64,000 nt of DNA from Gigantopelta aegis (lineage: Eukaryota > Mollusca > Gastropoda > Neomphalida > Peltospiridae), in the NCBI RefSeq assembly GCF_016097555.1, contig NC_054707.1, forward strand, positions 50,760,052-50,824,051, written 5' to 3'. The position numbers and the translations under genes are program-made. Positions 22,974-34,825 of the stretch are shown here, in pieces (the first letter of the stretch is position 1; each line of letters begins with the position of its first letter). The notes under the pieces were generated by a model. It was not told the origin of the DNA. It saw nothing but the letters and a program-made list of their open reading frames with translations, and ran no database searches.

Positions 22974-23156
22974 TCATACATTCAAAGTTTTGTCAGTGAT
23001 CCATGAGTGCACATCAACATAACTGTTTATATTTAAAATCTTGCGCGGAATCATTCTGCGATCATTGTGGAGAATGTCGCGATAGGATGCGATTATTTCG
23101 ACCCAGCCACGATCTGCATAATTATGCTTCTCGCGTATTCGATCGGGGTCCTCCAT
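22974..23156 (-). other. CpG-containing open frame with strong Kozak start
   Basis: ATG at 23156 in the context ACAAAATGG, followed by MEDPDRIREKHNYADRGWVE and a basic stretch. CpGs are denser than in the surroundings, as at many animal first exons. There is no clear donor and no recognised domain; it is not signal-peptide-like. It could be a first exon of an unknown gene or chance. Confidence 0.2.
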
Positions 23157-23920
23157 TTTGTTGTTTTTACCATTAGGATTTATTGAATGCTAAGACGCTT
23201 CTAGTTTAAACTGCCTGCACCACCAGGATTGATTCATTTTCAGGAGGATTCTTTGCATATACGTCATTTTTTCTGTTGATTTTATTCGACTTGTTCGGCG
23301 AATCCTATGCAAATTCATTCTGCTGAACGCTACGGTTGTTTCGGTTTAGTCTCTACCTGTCCCAGCCTGTCCTAGCAGCACTGGAATATCGACCACCCAC
23401 TCTAAGCTATTAAGAAGAATTAGGAAGAGGGGTCGGTCCCTACTACCTTTTTTGGCTTTACGTTTATTTCAATTTGGTACCAACTCGTACCATTTCGGAA
23501 CCAGGCTCGTCCGCACCACCCTACCAAGCATTACACTTTCTGCATCAGATTCTGCGGGCTCTACGGGTTTTATTGACATGATGTAATCCACACACGTACA
23601 TTTTGATAGATTTTTAAACTTTTAAATTTCCGTTCAAAATAGTATGTCATTATGTCTTATTATATGTTTTGATTTTCCTTGTAAAATGATCCAAATTATA
23701 ATAATTTTCGACTGAGTAAACAATTCGTTTTTACTTTTGGCCTGTTATGAGTTTTTCACAGTATTATTTGAAATTGTTTGAGTGTGTCGGTTTGTAAAAA
23801 CAACAAGCACATTAGACCAGTTCCAACCAACATAGATGCCTGTCTTGTTGTGGTTTTGATTTGTCTAACATCTTAGAAATGGCATGAATTCTATGTACAG
23901 ACGAAGGAACGATGATGTAT
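23157..23920. other. Intergenic, no gene seen
   Basis: No exon with splice sites or recognisable similarity was found. The exon carrying the start of the Cys-rich gene may lie here. Confidence 0.5.
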
Positions 23921-24335
23921 CATCCTTGGGAAGTGGCAGTCTTCCTAAATGAAGCAGCAATAATATATTTTTCTAGGAAGTGGCAGTCGTCTCAAATGAA
24001 GTAGGAATTATATATCCTGACAAGTGGCAGTCTTCCTATATGAAGTAGGAGTGATAGCGTCCTGTAAAGTGGCAGTCTTCCTAAATGAAGTAGGAATGAC
24101 GGAAAGTGGCAGTCCTAAATTAAGTAGGAAACATATCGTCCTGAAAAGTGGCAGTCTTCCTATATGAAGTAGAGTGATATCGTCCTGTAAAGTAGCAGTC
24201 TTCCTAAATAAAGTAGGAATGACTGAAAGTGGCAGTCCTAAATTAAATAGGAAACATATAGTCCTGGAAAGTGGCAGTCCTAAATTAAGTAGGAAACATA
24301 TCGTCCTGGAAAGTGGCAGTCTTCCTAATGGGAGA
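23920..24335. repeat. Degenerate AAGTGGCAGTC tandem repeat
   Basis: About ten copies of (A/G)AAGTGGCAGTC(TTC)CTAAAT(G/T)AAGTAGGA with spacers of variable length. The mixed spacing suggests repeated duplication and decay. An isolated GAGTGGCAGTCCTC occurs at about 27168. Confidence 0.9.
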
Positions 24336-25299
24336 CATCTGACAGGGACTCCTGGGAGGATAACTGTATTCTCAAAACGTCTTTAAGACTCAGAGTTCTT
24401 TCAGATTCCAATATTTTCAGAAATTAGACTCACCTCTAAATCGTGATACCTGACAATGTATTTTTTATCAGGGTACAGTTAACTTTATTTCTTTAAGTGT
24501 TATTTTTGACCCAACATTTTGATAGTTCTTTTTAAAGCTCTTCTACAAGTAAAACTGATCGCACGATCGCTGTGAACGTTGTCAGAGACTGTCCCATATT
24601 GAATACCAGTAGTCTATAAAGTTTCAATTCAGGGACATCAAAACAATTCTCGAAATCATTGCAAATAATTATACAGTGTCAAATAACAGTTCTATCGTGA
24701 CATGTTGCAGGTACCTGGGAATCTGTAACTCCAGTGTGCCTGGACATGTATAGTAGCTATATATTAGCATTTTGACACGGAGTTATCAGAATGTGCATAT
24801 TGTTATTTAAAACATAATATATGTATCATTACAAGTTTTGTTTTAAAAATTAAGATTTTGCTCCAGATTTCTAGGAAAAACTAGTCTTATCATAAATTCT
24901 TATTCAGAATAGGACTGTACTCGCACAATAACTCTATTCGTATTTAGAGACGCCAAACTTTTCAACATCTTCAACGACAGCAAAAGCATCTGGCACATTT
25001 GCTGCATGTGATTTTCAGTTATAACCTCCCTGCACCTAAAGATCATCGTATCAAAACGAAGCGATTGTGCAACGTGTGATAGCATCGCTTGGCCGGACAG
25101 AATATTTTGGGCCATCGAAAAACCTTTACGATGTGCGACGATTTCATAATTCCAAACTGGAATCCAACACCATAGCACGTAACATGACATTGATGATGTC
25201 AGGGTCGCAATCACGGGTGTTCGGGTTCTGGTTGGAGTTTATGGGTGTTTAATTAGTACCAGTCGACGGAACGAGTCATATCCTGGGTTGATGTATACG
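24336..25299. other. No supported gene
   Basis: A 104-codon minus-strand open frame (24900-25214) lies in somewhat GC-richer DNA. It has no recognised domain, and a different frame at its 3' end also looks coding-like, which suggests a decayed coding fragment. 25230-25290 resembles 59905-59945 (TTAATGGGCGTTTAAG type), so it is probably repeat-derived. Confidence 0.4.
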
Positions 25300-25530
25300 A
25301 CTCGTTCCATCGAGGTTCTACCCAGTGCATCACGACTGGTTTATCAAAGGCCGTGGTATATGCTATCCTGTGTATGCGATGGTACATATAAAAATCGTTG
25401 CTACTAAATGAACAGTGTAGCGGGTTACCTTTCTAAGAATGTCAACAGTTATTTGACATCCAATAGCCAATGATTAATAAATCAATGTGCGCTAGTGGTA
25501 TTGTTGAACAAAACAAACTACGCATTTTCA
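25300..25530 (+). mobile_element. SINE, GTTTAACGACACC-type tail
   Basis: GCATCACGACTGGTTTATCA, AGGCCGTGGTATATGCTATC, CTGT...ACATATAAAAATCG, TTGACATCCAATAGCCAATG and a tail GTTGAACAAAACAAACT. A hairpin GACGGAACGAGTC / GACTCGTTCCATC lies just 5' of it (25265-25305). Confidence 0.8.
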
Positions 25531-25942
25531 CATGGACTACAACTAATTTTTAGGGTAGAATGATGGAAATACATGTTAATAAGGTCTCAAGTTAGCACAT
25601 TTTGCCCAAATGTCTCTATAATGTTTGACCGAATTTGATATTTTGCCCTCCTCCCCCGTCTCGTACGCTTATGATGCTAGTCATTATATTATAAATGTTT
25701 CTGCAAGTTATCAGTTAATATAAGAGTAATAACTAGTGCGATATTACCAATCTGTATACATCTAATAGAACAATCTAGTTACATATTGTATGTATCATAT
25801 CTATTAAAAAAACTAGCTATATTATCAGTCTATTTATGATGTTCATTTAAAGCCTTATTTAACTTACCTGTCAAACAAAGATAAAGAAGAGCTTTCATCA
25901 TGGTTGCAGCTAAGACAGCTTCTGTTTAATAGATTTATAGCC

Positions 25943-25979
<37 letters not shown>

Positions 25980-26214
25980 TGGCTTATCAAATATTACCAA
26001 CATTTACGTAATGGATTAATTGAATATCATTAACATAACATATTAATGAATATATTAAGAACTGCACGGGTATAATAAATTATACCAATGTCGATATTTC
26101 GTACAAAATAAAAACTAAATAAAAAATATTAAATTTGGGGAAAATATGCATTAAAGGTTTACAATGGATAGTACTGTTTGACTTCAAAGCCAGTTTAGGA
26201 AGACGGGATGATCT
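25531..26214. other. No gene seen
   Basis: AT-rich sequence with a TA microsatellite at 25946-25977. Confidence 0.6.
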
Positions 26215-26398
26215 CATTGTTAAAGCGTTCGACGTTGTATGAGCTATCCTGCATGTGGGTTGGTACATATAAAATACTACATTTTACTAATGGAAAAATG
26301 TACCGTGCTTTCTCTCCAATACTATGTAAAATTACCAAATGTTTAACATCTAATAGCTTTAGTGGTATCGTCAAACAAAACAAACTTCAACTTTCTTA
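26215..26398 (+). mobile_element. SINE, 5'-truncated
   Basis: TGAGCTATCCTGCATGTGGG, TACATATAAAATACTACATT, AATGTTTAACATCTAATAGC and a tail CGTCAAACAAAACAAACTTC. Confidence 0.75.
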
Positions 26399-27212
26399 GC
26401 TCGTTAATTTCGTCAGATTTTGATATCAACATGTTGGTCACGTTCGTTAATTGTATTCATGTAAGCACACTACCCCTAACTGAACGTGCGTTGTGTGTGA
26501 TATACATCACTACGAACAGGCGTATTATGTCATCTTATTTATTCCACAGGGAGTAGGCCGTATATTCTACAAATAATAATTAAACAAAGTTAATATATAT
26601 TGGTATTGCAGAAGCTGGACTGACGAAATCGCCAGTATGTTATAATAGACTTTAATTTTGGAGATGAGCTTTCTGTGTTTTCTGATTTGCGGACAAACAA
26701 CGGTGCCTTCACTGCCGCAAATTACCCATTTAACTGACCTGAGCAGCGGGTGGTTGGGGACACTGCCCCCCACTGTGAAATTAATTTTAAAAATTCTCTC
26801 GTCAGTTTTACTAATAATACATCAAGAATCAACAATTTGGAGTTATTAGTGACGAAATGTCTAATATCCACCATTTTGGAGTTTTAACAATTTTTGTATC
26901 TTTCCCTTATGTAAATTTTGAGTCTTTTATTCACATTATATGTTATTCGTGATACCAAACAACAATACTGCTTAAAAAAAATAATTAAATGTTGCAAAAT
27001 TGACCACTTGACGGACATGGACAGCTGTGGTGGCAGTACTCATAACGGTATAACGGTTGCCACCGGGGTTGCAGGACCGTCAGTTTTGAGTGATTCACGT
27101 CATCACGGTTATATTTAGTCCAGTGAGCTCTGTCCTATGTTCGTTTTGATTTAGTAAACTAGGCTTGGAGTGGCAGTCCTCTTTGTGGCAGTGCATAATT
27201 TATTGTGAAGGA
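26399..27212. other. No gene seen
   Basis: No supported exon; open frames are short and unconserved in appearance. Confidence 0.55.
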
Positions 27213-27331
27213 AAGGATCTCCACAGGAGTGACTCTCCTAGAGGACTAACTAGATAGAGATTCATGGAATCAACGACTAAATGCCCATTCCACCACTCTG
27301 CATTGTACACAGATATGAACATGATGATGGA

Positions 27332-27660
27332 CAGGAAGGAAATGTTTTATTTAACAATGCACTCAACACATTTTATTTATGGTTATATGGCATCCGACAT
27401 ATGGTTCAGGACCACACAGATATCGAGGGAGGAAACCCACTGTCGCCTCTTCATGGGCTACTCTTTTCGATTAGCAGCAAGGGATCTTTTATATGCACCA
27501 TACGACAGACAGGGCAGTACACACCACAACCTTTGATATGCTACTCGTGGTGCACTGGCTGGAACAAGAAATAGCCCAATGAGCCCACCAACGGGGATCG
27601 ATCCTAGACCGACTGCACATCGAGCGAGCGATTTACCCCTGGGCTAAGTCCTGCCCCTGA
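27332..27660 (-). mobile_element. tRNA-derived SINE, full length
   Basis: Flanked by TGATGATGGA (27322-27331 and 27661-27670). Left end GAAATGTTTTATTTAACAAT; right-end head complement GGTAAATCGCTCGCTCGATG. It encodes nothing. Confidence 0.9.
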
Positions 27661-27670
27661 TGATGATGGA

Positions 27671-29254
27671 TAGTGTCATGTCGTTGAAATTTATTGTCAA
27701 TATTAAATTACCATCAAGGGCTGTGTAAGTTTTTAAGTACACAGAGAGGCTGTTGCATTTGAGAAAGAGGTGAGAGGGATGTCAAGACAACATCACTACA
27801 AGGACCTCCTGCACCTCAGATAAATTGCAACACCCATCTCCACATCATGCAATTTCTCTAACCCCCCCCCCCCCCCCCCCCCCCAAGTGCACATCTGTAT
27901 GTATGCATAATTAGCCATTTTTTTCACATCAATAATACAATAAGATACACAAATGTATTGATATACATTTAATCCGTTCAAGAAGTTGACAAAATGTACA
28001 CGGTTTTTGGTTTTGTCAGTATGGCACATATAGTAAACTATAAGTTAACAAATATTACTCCATACGTTATAAAACCCTGAACAACAGGTAAGACGAGAAG
28101 CATTAAGTTAATTTATTAAACATTTACCAGTATTTTAAAGCTAATGGTGTAAACAGAAAATGATACTTAAAAAAAAGTGATCCACAACATCTCCAATCAT
28201 ACTGATATAAAAATAATAATTTAACATTTAACATATAATGCATACATCATAATTTGAAATATGTGATATGTTTTATTTCCTTCTGGTAAATTAGTTGTAT
28301 TAAAAATATATATATACATTATAACATACATGTGTGTCAACGACAATGGACTTTGAACATGACAGATACACATATAAGGCAACTGGGGCTGGATCTACAA
28401 TTATATCGGACTTTAAAAAACAAAAGTACTCTTACTGTAACCCAAACAAATTATAATTATACTTGGAGTGTAAAACTAATAATATTTAATTAAAAATGTG
28501 TTGCTAAACAGTCTGGTAAAATCAGATTAAAAATTTCACATCACAAGTTTGATTACCATAATATCCCTGTCTGCCAATTTGTAGAGTTTTTTTTTTTTAT
28601 TCTTCTTGTTAATTTGTACATATACTTCAGTGATAATAGAGCATGGTGGCCCCCACCCATTAAGCGAAATAAGTAAACTACATCTACATGTATATTTAAA
28701 TGCACTAAAATATGTAATATTTTACTGGTGAATTTTGTTCTAATAATTATTCTCTGGATACGGTTAGCCTAAAATTAGAATCTATCAATGAAAAAGTATT
28801 GTTAATCTGAAATTACAGTTGTTTGTTTTAATCACGAATAAACTTAAAAATGGATAATAACAAGACATCAAAAGGTTTTAGTTAAAGTAGAATGGGTCTA
28901 CACCAAATACACAAAGCTGTAAATATATATCATATCACATGTGCTATAAATACACAAAGATGTAAATATATATCATATCACAAGTGGTATAAACATTTTA
29001 TGTTCTCATCGTTGACAACACTGATCCAGAGGATATGTTTATGGTTTGTACAAATTGTACTAAGGGTTTTTATAAAATTTTCTGGTGAACAAAAACTCAT
29101 ACATCAGCACTGTAATAATAAATAATTGTACCGGAGTGTGTTGTAGAAAATGTATGACACTTGCTGTGAAAGTCTAATGTTACATGCTAGGACTCATAAA
29201 CATTTTTCAGCAGTCATCTACCTACTGACCTATAAAATTATAAATAATGAAATA
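27671..29254. other. No gene seen
   Basis: AT-rich sequence with a 23-base C run (27862-27884) and a 43-bp tandem duplication (28908-28993, TACACAAAG(C/A)TGTAAATA). Confidence 0.6.
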
Positions 29255-29804
29255 TATACTCTTCAAAAAAAGTAGGGGAACTCTAATAAGAATTTACAAT
29301 TGCCAAAATTGTACGGTATATTAGCTGTGGGGAATGGTTATATGATAATAGTGAATTAATTGGGCAAACATTACAACTGGTAGTTCAGTATTACAGTAGG
29401 TTTTATGACCACCAAAGATCTTGAAGGAAAGTTGGAGTGGTCAGAAGTGAAATTTGAAAGTTGACGTTTTTATCCGTAAATATCAAATTCAAACAATCAA
29501 AATGACTAAAAACAAAACAATAACAACTGTATGATCAACAGAATGAAAAAGATTGACAGAAATAATGTTCCACAGTGATTAATTGACCTTCCTGGAAATG
29601 GTCAAAATCGAGAATGACACCCCCCAACGTGTACAGGGCAACTGCGTGATGATGCGTGTGCAAACTATTGAATGTGTTTCAGTGTGTTGATAAACAGACC
29701 TGAACGTTCTTTACTAGGATGTCTGTGGTCAAAACGTATGTTCGGACTAATAGATGATATTAACATTAATATTTCAGGTTCCCCTACTTTTTTTAAAGAG
29801 TATA
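29255..29804. mobile_element. Non-autonomous DNA transposon, TA-flanked
   Basis: About 550 bp with inverted ends TACTCTTCAAAAAAAGTAGG and, on the other side, the complement TACTCTTTAAAAAAAGTAGG, each continuing GGAAC. It is flanked by TA, as expected for Tc1/mariner-type targets. No transposase frame remains. Confidence 0.85.
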
Positions 29805-32800
29805 TAATCTGAACATTTTAAACAAATCTGCCAAAACTAATTATTTATCTAAACCTTGTATAGTCTTTGAAATATTTGTAGTTTTTTTTAATTCTAATAT
29901 GTACATACTGCTAATATAAACTAATATGGCAAATGCAGATATGACATTTATCCTAAACAATCAGTTCACAAAACATTTCTATATATGCACCAATACAAAC
30001 TGAAAATTAGTACAAACTAATCTTTTGTGCCAAATAGTTGGGGGTGGAGATGTGGTCCTAAATGACTTACCAGTATATTATTTTGTAAAAATAATATATC
30101 TAATTACCCCCTCCACCACCTCAGTGCACTGTTATAATGAAATAGAAAATATATATCTAAGAAATGTGATGGAATCTTTAAAAATTATTTTAAAGAGATA
30201 CTTTTTTTTTTTTTTTTTTTAAAGTTAGTATTATCTTGATCTGATGTATAGTTACTCTTTATGCATTTATATTAATAACTGTTTCAGTATTTGAGCTAGA
30301 GTAATTCAATAGGGTTCAATAGTTATTCAATACTTATTAATAAAATATGGTGAAAGACTAGCTCTTTTATGACACCATATAGTTTTTAGGTATAATTACA
30401 TGCAACAAGATTACAGGCAATAAGATATACATACACTCACAGAAAGAGTTCCTGTGCACCAAGTAAAATGGGTCTCAAACCAATTGTAAAATCTATAAAT
30501 GGTCGAAATTTATGAGTGGTGTGAAGACACCATAATTTTATTAACTGTCTCATAATGATTACAAATGACCAAAAATAGTTTTTAAAAGTGATTTAATATT
30601 CCTTGTTTTTGTTAAACATACATGTATACCTTGTGCAATACATACACAGGAACATTTACGATGAGTATATATATTTACTAAAATGTAATTTATTTTTCTA
30701 ATGTTTATATTAGAATTTTTATTGTTTTATGTTTTTTCTTCCTCGTTTCCTTTTATACAAAACATTTTGTGTGTGTGTGTGTGTAATACTGCATTTTTTA
30801 AACACATGCATTTATTTTTTAAACAGAATAAGCACCATAAATATTATGGTACTTTTTATTTTAAACTGTAAGTGAAGAAATAAAATTACTAACTGATGTA
30901 TATTTTCTGTCCAGCAGAAATAATGAACATTTGAATAATAACCTGTATTTTAGTGGAATAATAATAAAATAGCGTTAGATCCAGTAATTATCTGAAGGAC
31001 ACACTAAACCACTGGTGTCTCATCCATGATAATTTTAAACTTTGAGATGTGCAGGCTTTATTTTATTTTATAAACCAATATCCACCCCTCACCAACCTTC
31101 AAATCACAAAACTGTTTGGGATTGTTCATGAAAGATGAAAATTAGCTTTAAATTGTCAAATATATCATAATAATTTAGTTATTTAAGGATTGTCTGTTAT
31201 TTCTTTTAGATTCATCGGTATGTAAAACTGTGTGAATTGGCAAAGCTGTTTGTTTACAGCCAGATAAATATAAAAGATATACCAGACAATGCCTATAATT
31301 AGAATTTAAACATACATGTATTTATTAATAAAAACAAAAACAAGATCATATTTCATTTTGAATTCTTTTTTTAGTTAATGGGCAATAATGCTCAATAATA
31401 TGAAATACCAATATAAAGTCAGTTATGACTTTCCCTGGCAATTGTTTTTTTTTTTTTTAATTTTTATATTCATCGAGAAATGAACAAACTTTCATTGCTA
31501 TGGCTGGACCAATGGGATAGCTTTAAATTGTAATTAATACAACTGAAATTTAATTATTTTAGGTATAATTGGTATAATTAAAATATTGTCATACAAGAGA
31601 CTATTATGTGAATATTTATCATCCCTGTACTTTCGTGTACAGTAACATCTACCTTCAGATTATTAATGGCATTTGTGTCTTAGAAATTTCAAAAATGTGA
31701 AAACATTTATTTTTCTCTTTCATAAAAAGGAGAAAAACCCCCCACATTTATGACCATCTTAACAAAACAAATATTTACAGTTTATATACAAGCACCATTC
31801 AAAGTATAAAAAATTCACAGGTATCTAGCTTATCAGATCTGCATATGAATGTCACAAAAATAAATATATATACATAATAATACATATACATATACAAGAC
31901 AAGTGACTAGGCCAAGTAACACGTTTTTCTCTCTTAACCACCCTCTCCCCAAATTATAATGGCCCATGTGAACATACAGTGCTGGGAAAGTGAAAAAGAT
32001 AGGGTTTGGTTTAAAAAGTGAGCAAAGGACCTGACAAGAAATTTCATGAAGAAGAATGATCTGTTCACATGCTGCCAATTGTTTTACGATAAACTGCATG
32101 GCTTTTAGATGGACTCAAATCCAACTTGTCAAGTCCAAACTGGAAATCTGTAACCAAAACTTCAAAACTAAACTGCAGCAGAGTCCAAAATGTTTGACAT
32201 TCACAAATTCTCAGACTAGATCCTTATTTATATTTTAAAATATTTTTAATATCAAATAAATTTTAAGGTGGTTTCAGTGGAAACAATTTTTTTTAATAAA
32301 GTTTTAAATATAAAAAAGTTGGAAATTATTTTAAAATAAAAATTATGGAAGCAAGGCTAAAACAGCCCAACTGCATTTAATATATTCTGTTAGAGACAGA
32401 GCGTTTTATTTCATAAGCACATAGCCAGCTATAGTATTTAACATTTAAACGCCAAAGCTAGAATATTTTACTCATGTAAGTTCTATATATACCGGTAATA
32501 TCAAATCTGGCTAATTTTCTAATTCAACCTAGCTTCTTCAATTTATATTCCCAAAAAGAAATATTTAAACTACAGTTTTACATTTCCACAAACAATGGAA
32601 TTCTGCATCGCAAATATAATTATCTAATATACCTTTACAACTAAACTGTCTAGCATATAGCTACTAACAAAGCATTATTTCAGTTATGTTATATCTCTAT
32701 CTTAAATTCATAAAGATGTATTTCATAGTTTAAAAAAAAACTATACACTTATGTCTATAAAAGTATCCGCCAACCCCCACCATAACAGTATCCTAGTGGA

Positions 32801-33142
32801 AACGTCAGTTTTTGGTCCTCATTCTAGTTTGGAATGTCAGTGCTGCATAATGATGACATATGGGAGTACTAAATTAATACAAGCAAACTGTAGAAATCTT
32901 GCACTGTTTTCTCCTTACATGAATACTTAACATCATAGTAGCGGCAAAACAGATACACAAGCACATCAAATAATAGGTCTGTTTTATAAAAATGTAATTG
33001 TGTTTCAAAATTGCACTTGCACTTGCTCAAACACATCCATCCATCTACAAAGTGTCTATAAACTTAGTCAGACTCCATTCTTAACCACTTAAACAAACTT
33101 TACAGAACTGGTAACTTTTTAATGATGGAACTGAGAGATTAA

Positions 33143-33206
<64 letters not shown>

Positions 33207-33828
33207 AGTTTTTCAATACTGTAATAACAGAAAAAAAGGTTAATCAATATTAAAGTGAAAGTCTGTATTTCATTACAATACTACAGCAAAAAAATCACAT
33301 CAGAGTATTTACACAATTAAAATTATTGCAAGAGAAAACTAAAAAAGACACTGTAATTTTAGTAGCATTATCAAAGATGATAAGTGAACATTGCTACCTT
33401 GTATCAGTACTGATTTCATTAAAAACAATGATAGGTAACTGTTGTACAGTGTTTGTACTGAACATCACACTCACCAGTGTATTCATTGAATAACAAACAT
33501 TCCCATCATTCAAACTGTAACACATTTAACAAACATAGGTTTTGGTTGTTGTCTCTAGCCATGTTGTTAAACAGATGTAATGGTATCAAGTATTGCATTA
33601 TACATTATATTCATCCACATTAATTAAGGGCCAGTAGATGTTTTGGTCAGTTTTCACAAATGTTATATTGTGTTTAAGGTCACAGGTGATTTTAAACATT
33701 TGAGTACATTTTGACCACAAGTTTTTCACATCTTGTATCATATATAATTAAAATACTAAAAACATCAACTGGTCCTCAATTGATTTTGTTGAGTATACTT
33801 TAAGATCACAGACGATGCTATATGTAAA
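29805..33828. other. Long AT-rich intergenic stretch, no gene seen
   Basis: Includes a T run near 30203-30220, a GT run at 30771-30782, a TA microsatellite at about 33147-33202 and many homopolymers. I found no exon with convincing composition or splice sites on either strand. The right end borders the TTLL4 3' side. Confidence 0.65.
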
Positions 33829-33834
33829 TTTTAT
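33829..33834 (-). promoter_or_regulatory. Possible TTLL4 polyadenylation signal
   Basis: AATAAA on the minus strand, about 820 bp past the TTLL4 stop. Other AATAAA hexamers occur in this AT-rich DNA, so the assignment is weak. Confidence 0.3.
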
Positions 33835-33869
33835 TTCAACAATGCATATTGCCATATCGTACTACATCC

Positions 33870-34360
33870 ACCGACATTCTTGCACACTGACATATTAACA
33901 ACATTCTGACACATCTACCAAGACCATTCTTAAAGAACTACAAAGAACATTCTACCACACATCTACCAAGGTCATTCTTAAAGAATTACCAAGAACATTC
34001 TCACACATTCTCATACCTACCAACACCCTAAAAGATCTACCAGGAACATTCTCATATCTACCAACACCGGAAACACACATCTACCAAGAACATTGTCACA
34101 CATGTATTGACAGCAAAACACGTAGCTATTAAGAACATTCTCAGACATCTAACATGAACATTCTAACACAACTACCAAGAGCATTCTTGCACATTTACCC
34201 AGAACATTCTCACACATCTACCAAGAACAAACAAACAAAAAACAATGGAATATTGTCAAAATATCCTCACATCTACCAATGACAATCGCACACAGCTACC
34301 AACATTCTAATACATTTACAAGGAATATTCTCAACAGCTGCCAATAACATTCTCATAAAT
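33870..34360. repeat. Degenerate ACATTCTCACACATCTACCAAGA repeat
   Basis: About 20 irregular copies of a 20-30-bp unit built from GAACATTCTCACACATCTAC and CCAAGA. It lies directly 3' of TTLL4 and would fall in its 3' UTR if the signal at 33829 is used. Confidence 0.85.
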
Positions 34361-34650
34361 CTATCAAGAACATTAAAAACCCACCTGCCACATAAAAAAA
34401 CAAAAGACTATGATATGAATGGGACAGTGTGTATACAGCACTTTGAATGTTTCAGAACCAAAACTAGACGACTCTCTTCATCAAATCAGAACCTATCCGA
34501 CTTGGGTTCAGCTTTCTGTTTGCTCCTCTGATGACCAAAACAATGGCTGCGGTCTCTCTTGCCAAAGTTGCGTTGGCTGTAACGTTTCGAGGCAAACACT
34601 GAATTGCTTCCACTGAACATACTGCTGAGTGGTGGAAGGCGGACCTCCAG

Positions 34651-34825
34651 TCACCTGGTCGTGCGCTGGGACGTCGGCGACTTGGGGAACATCTGCGACT
34701 GCGAGCCCACCTTCAGAGACAGATTGTTCACCGACGTCGAACTGATCGTCTGGGCCAGTGACTGGCGTTGGGATGTATGAGTCGCAGCTTTTGACACTTT
34801 GGAAAGTTGAACTAACGAAGTACTG
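34651..34825 (-). CDS. TTLL4 exon 15 (last coding)
   Basis: Ser/Thr/Gln-rich tail ending SPTSQRTTR then TGA. The acceptor is a tandem CAGCAG (34828-34823), so starts at 34825 or 34822 both keep frame. The frame stays open to a second TGA at 34488-34486. Confidence 0.88.

Noticed and set aside
24900-25214. 104-codon minus-strand frame
   Set aside because: No domain, no clear exon boundaries, and its flank matches repeat sequence near 59905; at best a decayed fragment.
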